64,000 nucleotides of DNA, from the NCBI RefSeq assembly GCF_003112455.1, contig NZ_BDQX01000171.1, positions 186,465 through 250,464 on the forward strand, in the 5' to 3' direction. The position numbers and the translations under genes are program-made. Source of the DNA: Paenibacillus agaridevorans. Lineage in GTDB: Bacteria > Bacillota > Bacilli > Paenibacillales > Paenibacillaceae. Of the stretch, positions 24,229-33,527 are shown one piece after another (the first letter of the stretch is position 1; every line of letters begins with the position of its first letter). The notes beneath the pieces were generated by a model. That model worked only from the letters and a program-made list of their open reading frames with translations. It made no database searches and had not been told where the DNA came from.

Positions 24229-25134
24229 ATGGCCGTTCTAAGCAGAATCAGATTTGTGGAGGACCTCTTTGTACGGATGGCATGGGTGATCGAGAATGTG
24301 GTGGATGCCGAGACGGAGTTCCCTCGGGCGAGTTACCCAAAAACGATTATATGGTTAGTCCTGGACGGGACGAGAACGATCGAAGTAAACGGTAACCTTC
24401 GCGAAGTACGGGCAGGAGATATTGTCGTCATTCCGCCACAAACGCCTAGAATTGTTTTGGCAAGCGACGCATCTGCCAGTCCGTTTCACTACTATACAGT
24501 CGGCTGCGATATCAAGATCGGTTCTTTAAACTTCGTGGAGCTGTACAACCTCCCCTTAATAGCACGAATCGAGGATACATCCGCCTTTCAAGAGCTCACT
24601 CGATTGACCGCCAAGCTTCTGGAGCAATCCTTGGATGTGATCAAATCACTGCATGCACTGGATCAGCCCCAGTTGATCATTAGCAAGGTCAATACCGACG
24701 AAACGGTTGCGCTGCTCGCCGTTAACGCCTCTTTCAACGTCTGGGTGGCGCGCTTCTTCGACATGATGAGAGGTTATATGCCTGACAAAGCCCAGGAGAT
24801 TGACCCCCGCATCAGCAGGCTGTGCAACTATATGCAGATGAATCTGGAAAAGAAGCTTGCGCTGCCCGATTTGGCCGCATATTTATTTATAAGCGAAAGC
24901 CATCTTCGTCTTTTGTTTCGCAAAACAATGGGCATCTCGCCTTCGGAGTATTTGCGGCAGCTCCGCCTTCAGCGTGCGAAGGACCTGCTCGTCAATACAA
25001 CCTACTCGCTTAGTGAAATTGCGGAGCTTTCCGGCTTTCAGACGCTGAATCACTTCAGCCGGATGTTCAAGTCGAACGAATCCATTCCGGCCACCGAATA
25101 TCGCAAACGTTATTATGGCATCGCTCAGGGGTAG
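24229..25134 (+). CDS. AraC family transcriptional regulator 5
   Basis: 301 residues from the ATG at 24229, which has AGGAGGGAG upstream; an in-frame ATG at 24157 has no site. N-terminal cupin (IIWLVLDGTRTIEVNGNLRE, GDIVVIPPQTPRIV), C-terminal helix-turn-helix pair (LALPDLAAYLFISESHLRLLFRK, SLSEIAELSGFQTLNHFSRMFK). Divergent from the yesM/yesN operon; nothing rightward adjoins it that it obviously regulates, so its target may be that operon. Confidence 0.87.
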   Translation: MAVLSRIRFVEDLFVRMAWVIENVVDAETEFPRASYPKTIIWLVLDGTRTIEVNGNLREVRAGDIVVIPPQTPRIVLASDASASPFHYYTVGCDIKIGSLNFVELYNLPLIARIEDTSAFQELTRLTAKLLEQSLDVIKSLHALDQPQLIISKVNTDETVALLAVNASFNVWVARFFDMMRGYMPDKAQEIDPRISRLCNYMQMNLEKKLALPDLAAYLFISESHLRLLFRKTMGISPSEYLRQLRLQRAKDLLVNTTYSLSEIAELSGFQTLNHFSRMFKSNESIPATEYRKRYYGIAQG

Positions 25135-25223
25135 GGAGATTGGCAAGCTCAAATATGCGATCTGGAAAAGAATCTGGATAAATAATATACTAGCTATAAC
25201 TGTTTTTTGTTGAGGTGAATCTA

Positions 25224-25784
25224 ATGGATGAAATCAATGAATCGAAGGAAATTGTATTACAAATCGGTGTTGCCTTGAAAAAGTACAGAAAAGAAAAAAA
25301 CATGAGCTTGGACGACTTATCGGAACTAACGGGCGTAAGCAAACTTACTCTGGGGAATATCGAACGTGGCGAGACAAATCCAACTTTGGCGATTATATGG
25401 AAAATTTCAAAAGGTATATCTTTACCGCTATTGGCTTTGTTCAAATCAGAAGACTCTGCTAGTTTGTATCGAGCAGGCGAAGGACTGCGGTTTTCTAATG
25501 ATCAAAAAAATTGGAGCATTGAACCAATCTTTAAAAGTAACGATATTGAAATGTGTCGGGCTTACTTACAGCCAAATAGCTCGTATCAGCCTGAAGGTCA
25601 TCATGTCAATACAACTGAAATTGCGACAGTCATGACTGGTTCCATTGAAATTCAAGTCAATGGAGAGATTTTCACATTGAATCAATATGATACTATCAGT
25701 TTTCGTGCGGATTGTCCTCATTCGTATACCAATCATACGGATAGCGAAACAGTGCTCCATATATCCTTAAAGTACGATTTCTAA
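25224..25784 (+). CDS. XRE-family regulator with C-terminal cupin domain
   Basis: 186 residues from the ATG at 25224, eight bases after TGAGGTGA. Residues 13-65 form a Cro/CI-type helix-turn-helix (MSLDDLSELTGVSKLTLGNIERGETNPTL, in parts), and residues 110-180 a cupin (GHHVNTTEIATVMTGSIEIQ, FRADCPHSYTNHTDSE). Regulators of this design usually control an adjacent transporter or catabolic gene; here the CynX-type transporter follows in the same direction after a terminator. The region is visibly AT-richer than its surroundings. Confidence 0.88.
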   Translation: MDEINESKEIVLQIGVALKKYRKEKNMSLDDLSELTGVSKLTLGNIERGETNPTLAIIWKISKGISLPLLALFKSEDSASLYRAGEGLRFSNDQKNWSIEPIFKSNDIEMCRAYLQPNSSYQPEGHHVNTTEIATVMTGSIEIQVNGEIFTLNQYDTISFRADCPHSYTNHTDSETVLHISLKYDF

Positions 25785-25806
25785 AGTCGAAAATGCCACT
25801 TATTAA

Positions 25807-25851
25807 ATACAACTCTGAATTCCATGACGGGAATTTCAGAGTTGTATTTTT
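25807..25851 (+). terminator. Intrinsic terminator of the XRE-cupin gene
   Basis: ATACAACTCTGAA-TTCC pairs with GGAATTTCAGAGTTGTAT, followed by TTTTTG on the plus strand. A textbook rho-independent terminator between the regulator and the transporter gene. Confidence 0.8.
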
Positions 25852-26002
25852 GTTTTCAGATGAACAAAAGTATATTATAAATTACTTATTGATAAATTAA
25901 ATATATTATAATATACTTTATTTATTCGCGCGGGTGTATCGTTTTTTTTTAAATCAGCAGGAAACAAATAATACGCAAGAATTCAGGAAGGAGAAATTAA
26001 GA

Positions 26003-27235
26003 ATGCCGAACAAACTAAATAATAAAGCCGTACCATCCTCTACAGGGCTGATCATTCTCGGCATTATTGTTATTGCAGCTAATTTACGTACTCCCTTAAC
26101 ATCAGTCAGTCCTTTAGTGAGTCTGATAAGGGATGACCTTCATATTTCAAATACATCAGCAGGCCTGATCACAACGGTACCCTTGCTTGCATTTGCTTTA
26201 TTATCGCCTCTAGTACCAAAATTAGGACAAAGGTATGGGATTGAACGCATCATAATGATCGCCTTACTCTTTCTGACTGTAGGTATTGTAATACGTTCTT
26301 TATCTGGCGCAGCTAATCTGTTTATCGGGACAGCAATTCTTGGATTCGCAATTGCCGTATGTAATGTATTATTGCCAAGTATAATCAAAAGGGATTTCCC
26401 AAATAAAATTGGCTCCATGACAGGTATTTACTCCATTTCAATGAATTTATGTGGAGCAATCGCAACGGGAGTCAGTGTGCCTCTAGCCGTAAACGCAGGT
26501 CTAAAATGGCAAGGAGCATTGGGAATATGGGGGATTCTAAGCTTTGTATCCATCCTCTGTTGGTTACCCCAATTAAGAAATCAAACCAAGCAAACAACCA
26601 CGTCGAGTAAACAAATGGCCAGCAACGATGTGAATGTTTGGAAATCCCTTATTGCCTGGCATGTAACCTTGTTTATGGGTATACAGTCCATGGTTTTCTA
26701 CGTTTTGATCGCATGGTTGCCTGAAATTTTAAAGCAGCAAGGAATTGATCCAAACCAATCAGGATGGTATCTCTCGATCATGCAGTTAGTTATGCTTCCA
26801 TTTGCCTTTATTGTCCCCGTTATTGCTGGGCGCATGTCTAGCCAACGGTTTTTAGTGGTCATTACAACCATTTTGCTATTGACGGGAACGATTGGACTTC
26901 TTTACGGAAGCTCCAATATGATTCTGTTGTGGATCATCATGCTCGGAATTGGTGGAGGCTTCGCCTTTAGTTTGGCCATGATGTTTTTCGGGTTACGTAC
27001 TGAAAATGCGCATCAAGCAGCGAAACTGTCTGGTATGGCGCAATCGATCGGATATCTTTTTGCCGCAGTCGGTCCTGCTCTTATAGGATATCTGCATGAT
27101 GCGACAAATAGTTGGAACCTGCCACTATTCATTCTGCTTGGCGCTTCGGTCTTGCTCTTTTTAGTCGGTATAGGAGCAGCAAGAAACCGTTTTGTAGGTA
27201 GCCGAAATAGTTATGAGCTGCCGCGGAAAGCATGA
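26003..27235 (+). CDS. MFS transporter of the CynX/NimT (cyanate permease-like) family
   Basis: 410 residues from the ATG at 26003, preceded by GGAAGGAG. About twelve hydrophobic segments (LIILGIIVIAANLRTPLTSVSP at the start is diagnostic of CynX relatives; LIAWHVTLFMGIQSMVFYVL and LGIGGGFAFSLAMMFFG later). Members export or import cyanate, nitroimidazoles or other small anions and drugs; the substrate here is open. Its base composition is AT-rich like the XRE-cupin gene before it, and the pair is followed by intergenic repeats, so the two may have been acquired together. Confidence 0.85.
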   Translation: MPNKLNNKAVPSSTGLIILGIIVIAANLRTPLTSVSPLVSLIRDDLHISNTSAGLITTVPLLAFALLSPLVPKLGQRYGIERIIMIALLFLTVGIVIRSLSGAANLFIGTAILGFAIAVCNVLLPSIIKRDFPNKIGSMTGIYSISMNLCGAIATGVSVPLAVNAGLKWQGALGIWGILSFVSILCWLPQLRNQTKQTTTSSKQMASNDVNVWKSLIAWHVTLFMGIQSMVFYVLIAWLPEILKQQGIDPNQSGWYLSIMQLVMLPFAFIVPVIAGRMSSQRFLVVITTILLLTGTIGLLYGSSNMILLWIIMLGIGGGFAFSLAMMFFGLRTENAHQAAKLSGMAQSIGYLFAAVGPALIGYLHDATNSWNLPLFILLGASVLLFLVGIGAARNRFVGSRNSYELPRKA

Positions 27236-27240
27236 AGGCT

Positions 27241-27558
27241 ATTATCGTCTATGGACGCTAATCAGAGTTACTTTTCGGGGCTATCGGCGTTTTTAACGCC
27301 TAAGTTGCTCGTTCGCCTACATTTTGGCTTCATAGACGTTATTATCGCCTATGGACGTTAATCAGAGTTACTTTTCGGGGCCATCGGCGTTTTTAACGCC
27401 TATAGTTGCTCGTTCGCCTACATTTTAGCTTCATAGACGTTATTATCGCCTATGGACGCTAATCAGAGTTACTTTTCGGGGCTATCGGCGTTTCTAACGC
27501 CTATAGTTGCTCGTTCGCCTACATTTTGGCTTCATGGACGTTATTATCGTCTATGGAA
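27241..27558. repeat. Three tandem copies plus a fragment of a 100-101-bp intergenic repeat
   Basis: Units start at 27241, 27341 and 27442, with a partial copy from 27543. Each contains CTATGGACG(C/T)TAATCAGAG, the palindrome GGCGTTTTTAACGCC (one copy has TTTCT), TTGCTCGTTCGCCTACATTT and a TAGACGTTATTATCG junction. Clearly the same family as 10311-10490, 17 kb away. It fills the gap after the CynX-type gene; 27559-27635 shows nothing else. Confidence 0.78.
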
Positions 27559-27636
27559 CCGTCAATCTATTTTTCGCATGACAACCGCAAGCTCATGATC
27601 CACAGTCTGGTATGTCGCATTATTTCCTAAACGATT

Positions 27637-27680
27637 AAAAAAGCACTGCGTTTCTCCAAGTCGAGATCACAGTGCTTTTT
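27637..27680 (-). terminator. Terminator of the GH3 gene
   Basis: AAAAAGCACTG (27638-27648) pairs with CAGTGCTTTTT (27670-27680); T-runs lie on both sides, so it can stop transcripts in both directions. It follows the leftward GH3 gene by about 40 bases. Confidence 0.75.
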
Positions 27681-27718
27681 CAATAAAAGCAAGGTACTAC
27701 ATCCGGTAATATATTCTC

Positions 27719-30025
27719 CTAAACTATCGCCAGCTCCGCGCGCAAAGTATGCTGCAAATTGCCGCCTACCATAACCTCCACCTTGCACGGCTTGACCGCA
27801 AAGGCCATCGAGCTGTCCCAGATGCCCAGCTCGTCAGCTCCCAGCTCCAGCATGACCTCTCGTTCTTCTCCCGGCTCCAGAGCAACCTTGACGAAACCTT
27901 TCAGCTCGGCGATACGTCTGGTCACCATGGACTCCCGGGCTTTAATGTACAACTGCACCGTTTCCGGGCCGGCGACATCGCCCGTATTTTTCACCTTGAC
28001 GGCAACCTTGACGCGCTCTCCGTTTGCGAGATCGCCTGCGGCAATCGTCGCGGCAGACAAGCCCAGCTCCCTGTACTCGAAGCTCGTATAGCTGAGCCCA
28101 TGCCCGAACGCATACAAAGGCGCCGGCGTCATATCGACGTAAACACGCGGCCTGCCTGGATCCTTCTGGTTGTAATACACCGGCAGCTGCGCCGTCGAAC
28201 GCGGCAGGGATACCGGGAGCTTGCCGCTCGGATTAACTTGTCCGAACAGGATTTCTCCGATTGCCTGCCCGCCTTCCTTGCCCGGATACCATGCGCACAA
28301 GACGGCGTCCGCCAGCTCGTCCACCTCGCCGATGGCATGGGGACGACCTTGAATCAATACAACGACAACTGGAGTACCTGTTGCCGCCACTGCCTCCGCC
28401 AGCTGAATTTGAGCTGCACCCAGACGCAAATCCGCCAAATCTACCCCTTCGCCGCAATCCATCTCGGCGGGTCGCTCGCCCGCAATGACGGCTTCGCCGT
28501 TGCCGTCGAACAGATCGCCGAATTGTCTCGTACTGCTGCCGCCCAGAACAAGCACGGCGACATCCGCAGCCTTGGCAGTCTCAACCGCTTCGGCGATTCC
28601 TCCTGTCGATGCGTCACGGATTCCGCAGCCGTGCGCATAGACGACTTCGACGCCTTCCGTTGCCGCCATCCGAATCCCTTGCAGCACGGTCGAGCCGGTC
28701 TTCGGACGCTGGACGCTCGTATAGTCCCCCAGCTGATTGTAGATTCGATCGGCATTGGGCCCGATCACCGCGATACGCTTAACGTTTGCATCAAACGGCA
28801 GTCTCATGTTGTTATTTTTAAGCAAAATAACGGACTCGCGCGCAATAGCCAAATTGATACGGCGTATGTCCTCGCTGCCCACGACGGATGCCGCCTTGGT
28901 TTCGTCCGTATAAGGACGGTCAAACAAGCCCAGTTCGAACTTCAAGCGAAGGACGCGGGCAACCGCCCTGTCGATATACGACTCGTCGACGAGTCCAGAC
29001 AAAACGGCCGCCTCCAGCGTCGTAAACGATTTGTCCCACAGACTTAAGTCGACTCCCGCGGATAAAGCAAGAGCAGCAGCTGCTTCGTGTCCGCCCGTGA
29101 GCGCCAGCAACCGGTCAATCGCCTGGCCGTCGGCCATCACAATCCCTTCGAAGCCCCATTCCTCACGCAAAATTCCCGTCAGCAGCTTGCTGTTGGCATG
29201 GCATGGAATGCCGTCGATTTCATTATAAGCGGCCATAAATCCGGCCGCCCCCGCCTTCGCTCCGGCCATCGCGGCCGGTAGATGAATCTCCCGCAGCTCC
29301 CGCTCGCCGATGCTGGCCGGTCCGGCGTTTTTGCCGCCAATCCCGGCTCCCTGCGCGCTGAGATGTTTTAATATGACGGCGACTCTATCCGCCTCCGCGA
29401 GCTGAGACCAATCCCCTTGCATGCCCCGTACAACGGCTTTCGTAAACGCCGACGCCAGATAGGGATCCTCGCCGTAACATTCCTCCGAACGTCCCCACCT
29501 TGGATCCTGCAAAATATCCAACACGGATACCAAAGCAAGATGCGCGCCTCGGCTTCGGATTTCCGCCGCGGTCAAGCGATAAGCACGTTCCATTAACGCC
29601 GGATTCCAAGTCGATCCCACATTAAGATTAACCGGCAGCATCGTCCCGTCCAGCGCCTGATGGCCATGCGGACTCTCTTCGCTAAACATAACGGGAATGC
29701 CAAGCCGGGTATGCTCCAGCATATATCGTTGAATTTGATTCGCCACGACGGCGCTGTCCCCGGCCGCAATGCCGTTCGAATAATCGACGCCCGACCATGG
29801 ATCGCTGCGGAACAATCCGTACAGTGCGCCCATCCCGCCGAATGCGGCTGTCTCTTGCATAAACGCATCCGTTAGCGCATAGGCTCCGCCTTCCTGCTTC
29901 TCGTATGCATTCCAGCCGTACATCCGTTGATTTAATTGCCCGACTTTTTCCCTGAGCGTCATTTTTGACATCAAATCGTCTACGCGCTCTTTGATCGGCA
30001 AGCCGGACTGCTTGTATTTTTCCAT
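27719..30025 (-). CDS. Glycoside hydrolase family 3 beta-glucosidase-type enzyme
   Basis: 768 residues, normal for three-domain BglX-type GH3 enzymes. The N-terminal barrel carries the KH motif in VILKHLSAQG (K220-H221), LILMWD-equivalent region and the nucleophile in GFEGIVMADGQAIDR (D299; most relatives have SDW here). The alpha/beta sandwich domain follows (about 390-640) and a fibronectin type III-like domain ends the protein (VKVKNTGDVAGPETVQLYI). No signal peptide, so cytoplasmic. It closes the leftward GH130-ABC-YesMN locus, eight bases after yesN, and probably hydrolyses imported beta-linked oligosaccharides. Confidence 0.92.
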   Translation of the reverse strand: MEKYKQSGLPIKERVDDLMSKMTLREKVGQLNQRMYGWNAYEKQEGGAYALTDAFMQETAAFGGMGALYGLFRSDPWSGVDYSNGIAAGDSAVVANQIQRYMLEHTRLGIPVMFSEESPHGHQALDGTMLPVNLNVGSTWNPALMERAYRLTAAEIRSRGAHLALVSVLDILQDPRWGRSEECYGEDPYLASAFTKAVVRGMQGDWSQLAEADRVAVILKHLSAQGAGIGGKNAGPASIGERELREIHLPAAMAGAKAGAAGFMAAYNEIDGIPCHANSKLLTGILREEWGFEGIVMADGQAIDRLLALTGGHEAAAALALSAGVDLSLWDKSFTTLEAAVLSGLVDESYIDRAVARVLRLKFELGLFDRPYTDETKAASVVGSEDIRRINLAIARESVILLKNNNMRLPFDANVKRIAVIGPNADRIYNQLGDYTSVQRPKTGSTVLQGIRMAATEGVEVVYAHGCGIRDASTGGIAEAVETAKAADVAVLVLGGSSTRQFGDLFDGNGEAVIAGERPAEMDCGEGVDLADLRLGAAQIQLAEAVAATGTPVVVVLIQGRPHAIGEVDELADAVLCAWYPGKEGGQAIGEILFGQVNPSGKLPVSLPRSTAQLPVYYNQKDPGRPRVYVDMTPAPLYAFGHGLSYTSFEYRELGLSAATIAAGDLANGERVKVAVKVKNTGDVAGPETVQLYIKARESMVTRRIAELKGFVKVALEPGEEREVMLELGADELGIWDSSMAFAVKPCKVEVMVGGNLQHTLRAELAIV

Positions 30026-30032
30026 AGATGCT

Positions 30033-31628
30033 TCACCCCGGATCCATGTTTCCTGCTTGCATGCTTCTGTATTTCTTGGGAGTCATCCCCATGTATGTCT
30101 TGAACACGGAAACAAAATACTTGTATTCCTTATAGCCGACCTGAGCCGCGATTTCGAACACTTTGTCATGCGTGGTAGCCAATAAACGTTTGGCCCGTTC
30201 CATTCTCAACTCGTTCAAATATTCGGTAAAACCTTTGCCCGTGCTTTGTTTGAAAATGTAGCTGAAATAACTGGGCGTAATCTTAAGCCAAGCCGCAACC
30301 TCGGAAGCTTTAAGCTCCTGGGTGTAATGCTCGTCGATATACCGTTTGGACTTCTCGACAATCCAGTACGAACGGTCGCCGCCGCTTTGCTCGATCATCT
30401 CGAAGAGCTTTTGCATGTCCCGCAGGATCGCTTGTTCGAGCGACTCATACGTATTAAAGAGGTTTGTATCGATGGCGCTGCCGCCCACTCCCGAATCCAG
30501 CCCCGTTATGCCGCTTTTGCGCAGCCGCTGTCTCAGCAACGTAAGCAGCTCCTCGTACGCGGACTCGATTTCTCGCAGAAAGTAGAGCTGCTCCCTAAAG
30601 AAGGCGAACAGGCTCGCAACCGCTTCTTTCATTTCATTTTGGCTCTGCTTAAACAAGGCCGTAGATAGCAGCTGTACCGACTGGGCCAAGTCGAGTGCCG
30701 CCGGCCGCCTTCTTTCGCTCCACACAAGCTCCGTCCGGGAGTCGAGCACCGTTGCCTGCTCTAACGCATAGTAATTCAACAGGTTCGCCGCTTCCGCGCA
30801 GCGCAGGGCTGTTTCGTTTAAATCCTCATAAAGCTGCGACACCCCAAAATAGACGGCAGGCGGTTGCTTGCACGCGCGGGACATTTGATCCCATATCGCT
30901 TCCCACTCCATCGCTTGCAGCTTGTGATCGGCCACAATCAAGGTGACCAACAAATTCTCGTGATCAAAGATAGAGAAAGAACGGAGCTCCGGCCGACCGT
31001 CCGTCATTTGCAAAATGTTGCCCGACCACTGCTCCCGCAGCTCATCGAGCTGCTCCTGCGCCAGCTCCCCGTATCGCTCCTGATACCGATCCAGTTGACT
31101 GGCAACAATACGATATTGGGAGCCCTGCAAGGACGAAGGCGCTTCTTTGCTGTACGCGATTCCATTTCTGGCAACGTTGGTGAGCCAAAGCTTGATCTCC
31201 TGCATCCCGTCCAGTTGGCTGCGGTTGCGCATCTCCTCCACCATCCGGGTAACGGCCTTGCTGAGTTCGTCGATCTCAACGGGTTTGAGCAAATAATCAT
31301 GAACGCCGATCCGCATAGCTTGCCTTGCATAATAAAAGTCCTCGTAACCGCTTATGATGATGATTCGGACATCCGGATAACGCCGCGCGAGCTGTCTGGA
31401 GAGTTCCAAGCCGTCCATGCCATCCATACGAATATCCGTCAGCACGATATCCACTTGCTCCCGCTCCATTAAGCGAAGAGCCTCCTCGCCGTCATAAGCC
31501 TCCCCAATCACTTCGACGCCCAGTTCCTTCCAGTCGATTGTATAACGCAGTCCCTGGCATATGACGGGTTCATCGTCTACGATGATCAATTTGATAAGCT
31601 GCCGTTTCTCTTCAACCTGGTTGTCCAT
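30033..31628 (-). CDS. YesN-type response regulator with AraC output domain
   Basis: 531 residues from the ATG at 31628 (AAGGCGGTG upstream); an ATG at 31655 overlaps the kinase gene. Receiver domain (LIIVDDEPVICQGL, phospho-acceptor in DIVLTDIRMDGMDG, IIIISGYEDFYYARQAM), central helical region, and C-terminal AraC domain (LKASEVAAWLKITPSYFSYIFK, VGYKEYKYFVSVFKTYMGMTPKKYR). Pairs with the kinase at 31642 and likely activates the surrounding transporter and glycosidase genes. Confidence 0.92.
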   Translation of the reverse strand: MDNQVEEKRQLIKLIIVDDEPVICQGLRYTIDWKELGVEVIGEAYDGEEALRLMEREQVDIVLTDIRMDGMDGLELSRQLARRYPDVRIIIISGYEDFYYARQAMRIGVHDYLLKPVEIDELSKAVTRMVEEMRNRSQLDGMQEIKLWLTNVARNGIAYSKEAPSSLQGSQYRIVASQLDRYQERYGELAQEQLDELREQWSGNILQMTDGRPELRSFSIFDHENLLVTLIVADHKLQAMEWEAIWDQMSRACKQPPAVYFGVSQLYEDLNETALRCAEAANLLNYYALEQATVLDSRTELVWSERRRPAALDLAQSVQLLSTALFKQSQNEMKEAVASLFAFFREQLYFLREIESAYEELLTLLRQRLRKSGITGLDSGVGGSAIDTNLFNTYESLEQAILRDMQKLFEMIEQSGGDRSYWIVEKSKRYIDEHYTQELKASEVAAWLKITPSYFSYIFKQSTGKGFTEYLNELRMERAKRLLATTHDKVFEIAAQVGYKEYKYFVSVFKTYMGMTPKKYRSMQAGNMDPG

Positions 31629-31641
31629 GATGTGCACCGCC

Positions 31642-33429
31642 TTAGCTTTCTGCATTCGGTAGAGGCAGCCGCAGCCTGATCACGGTTCCCTCGGGTGATG
31701 ATTCGACGATTTGCAAGCCATACTGCTGGCCAAAGGAAATCGTCATCCGCTCATGGATATTGTGCAAAGCGCCGCGCTTGCCCATCATCGGTTCTAGCGA
31801 ATGACTTCCTTGTATAGCCTCTATGATTTCTTTTTTGCGTTCAGGGGTCATTCCCTTCCCGTTATCCGAGACGTCCACCCAGATATCTTCCTCATGCCGA
31901 TAGGCGATAACTTCGACGATATGGACAGGCTTTGACTTGTCCACCCCATGTTTGAAAAAGTTCTCGACCAACGGTTGGATCGAGGCCCTTAGCGTTGGCG
32001 CTTCCTCGATCTCGGCTTCCAAATGCAACTTGTACGCCAGCTTGTCGCCCAATCGGTACTGCTGCAAGAATAAGTAGGCCTGTACAAACTCCATTTCTTT
32101 GGCGAGCGTAGTCTGATGTTGATTATTCCCAACCCGAGCCCGGAAAAATTTGGACAACATTTCGATCAGACGGCTCGACTTGTCCGCTTTCTCCAATCTT
32201 GCCGTCCAGCGGATCATATCCAGCGTATTATACAGAAAATGAGGATCGATCTGATTCTGGAGCAGCTTGAGCTCAGACTCTCTTTCGTTCAGCTCCAGCT
32301 TGTACTTATGCTCGATCAGCTCTTCGATCGTACCGACCATCGCGTTAAACTTCCGATTCAAGTCCGCGATCTCATCCTGCGATTCCACCGGAACCCTTAC
32401 GCTGAAGTCGCCTCCTGCAACGCGAACCGTTTCCTTCTTCAACCTTAATATGGGCCGTATGATCATATAATTAAAGCCGTAAAAAGCGGCCAAAGCCAAT
32501 ACGATAATAGCCGCCAATATCGCTGTCATCATCCATTCCGCGCTTCGGAATTGTTCGGAGATATGCGACTCGGGGATCATCGCGACGATCGTCCAATCCG
32601 TTATGGGCATTCGATGATAAAGCGTCATGTGAGGCTCGCCGTTTACTTCGACCGTGCTAAAGCTTCGCTTGCCCCGGGCTAGCTCGTTGATTTGTTCGGC
32701 ATAAGGCTTGTAATCTTGAGGCGTCTGATCATTCGAAGCGAGAAGCAGCTCTCCCTCCGCACCCAATAGATAAACCTGGCCGGATGAATCATTCAGGATG
32801 CCCTTCTCCAGCTCGGACACCATGCTTTGCTCGTCCAGCCGGATTGTCAGCAAGCCTAGCGGCCGCGTGATATCGACATAGGAGTTGAGCACTCTTATCA
32901 ACGAAAACACGTTAACCTGACCGTACCAGGCGCTTTCCAAGGCATAACCTTGCGTCCAGAACAAGCCGCCCTTTTTGGCTATGGCTTGAACCTGCCAACC
33001 GCTTTCATCGCCGGTAAACGGCTCGCCCATCCCGATGGAATTGCCGTTGTTTCCGACGATCTCAATGGATCGGATATAACTTTTGGACATCAACTGGAAG
33101 GTCAGGAAGTTTTCGATATCGTTTTTCAAGTCTGCTTTCTGTTGATCGCCGAGAGGCGGAGAGGTCCGCAAATATTGCCGCATATCCGGACTTAAGATCA
33201 GGTAGTCGGCCATATCCGTCACCATCTTCGTCTGTTCGGACAGCTGGCTGGTGACATTGTCCAAATTACGTTGGATGGCGCTTATATATTGTTCTCGCAA
33301 AACGAGCTGGTAGTTGTATTGGACAATAACGCCGACACCGACTGTAGGCAAAATCACGAACAACAGAAAGATGATGAGCGCTTTTTTCCTCAAGCTCAGC
33401 CTTGCCCAACTTCTTCTGCCCATTGTCAT
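31642..33429 (-). CDS. YesM-type sensor histidine kinase
   Basis: 595 residues; start ATG at 33429 with AAGGAGG six bases upstream. Membrane segments near residues 18-38 and 300-320 enclose the extracellular sensor. HAMP (IRPILRLKKETVRVAGGDFSV), phospho-acceptor histidine in NQIDPHFLYNTLDMIRWTAR, and ATP-binding motifs VENFFKHGVD and VSDNGKGMT follow. The gene lies between the second permease and yesN, with a perfect 28-bp palindrome just upstream. Confidence 0.92.
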   Translation of the reverse strand: MTMGRRSWARLSLRKKALIIFLLFVILPTVGVGVIVQYNYQLVLREQYISAIQRNLDNVTSQLSEQTKMVTDMADYLILSPDMRQYLRTSPPLGDQQKADLKNDIENFLTFQLMSKSYIRSIEIVGNNGNSIGMGEPFTGDESGWQVQAIAKKGGLFWTQGYALESAWYGQVNVFSLIRVLNSYVDITRPLGLLTIRLDEQSMVSELEKGILNDSSGQVYLLGAEGELLLASNDQTPQDYKPYAEQINELARGKRSFSTVEVNGEPHMTLYHRMPITDWTIVAMIPESHISEQFRSAEWMMTAILAAIIVLALAAFYGFNYMIIRPILRLKKETVRVAGGDFSVRVPVESQDEIADLNRKFNAMVGTIEELIEHKYKLELNERESELKLLQNQIDPHFLYNTLDMIRWTARLEKADKSSRLIEMLSKFFRARVGNNQHQTTLAKEMEFVQAYLFLQQYRLGDKLAYKLHLEAEIEEAPTLRASIQPLVENFFKHGVDKSKPVHIVEVIAYRHEEDIWVDVSDNGKGMTPERKKEIIEAIQGSHSLEPMMGKRGALHNIHERMTISFGQQYGLQIVESSPEGTVIRLRLPLPNAES

Positions 33430-33453
33430 GATGCGCCTCCTTAGCTGCCGGTT

Positions 33454-33481
33454 CTAGGGCGTGTATGCATACACGCCCTAG
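33454..33481. other. Perfect 28-bp palindrome between permease and yesM
   Basis: CTAGGGCGTGTATG followed directly by its exact reverse complement. It lies 47 bases after the permease stop and 25 before the kinase start. No U-tract follows on either strand. As RNA it would form a tight stem separating transporter and sensor genes; as DNA it could be a dimeric protein site. Confidence 0.7.
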
Positions 33482-33527
33482 CGTTTAACCTTGTGGGACA
33501 TATTGTACATCTATGTGGAATAACGAA

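Noticed and set aside
27749..29047. Rightward open frame of 432 codons opposite the GH3 gene
   Set aside because: Antisense shadow of the GH3 coding sequence; no recognisable motif or start signal.
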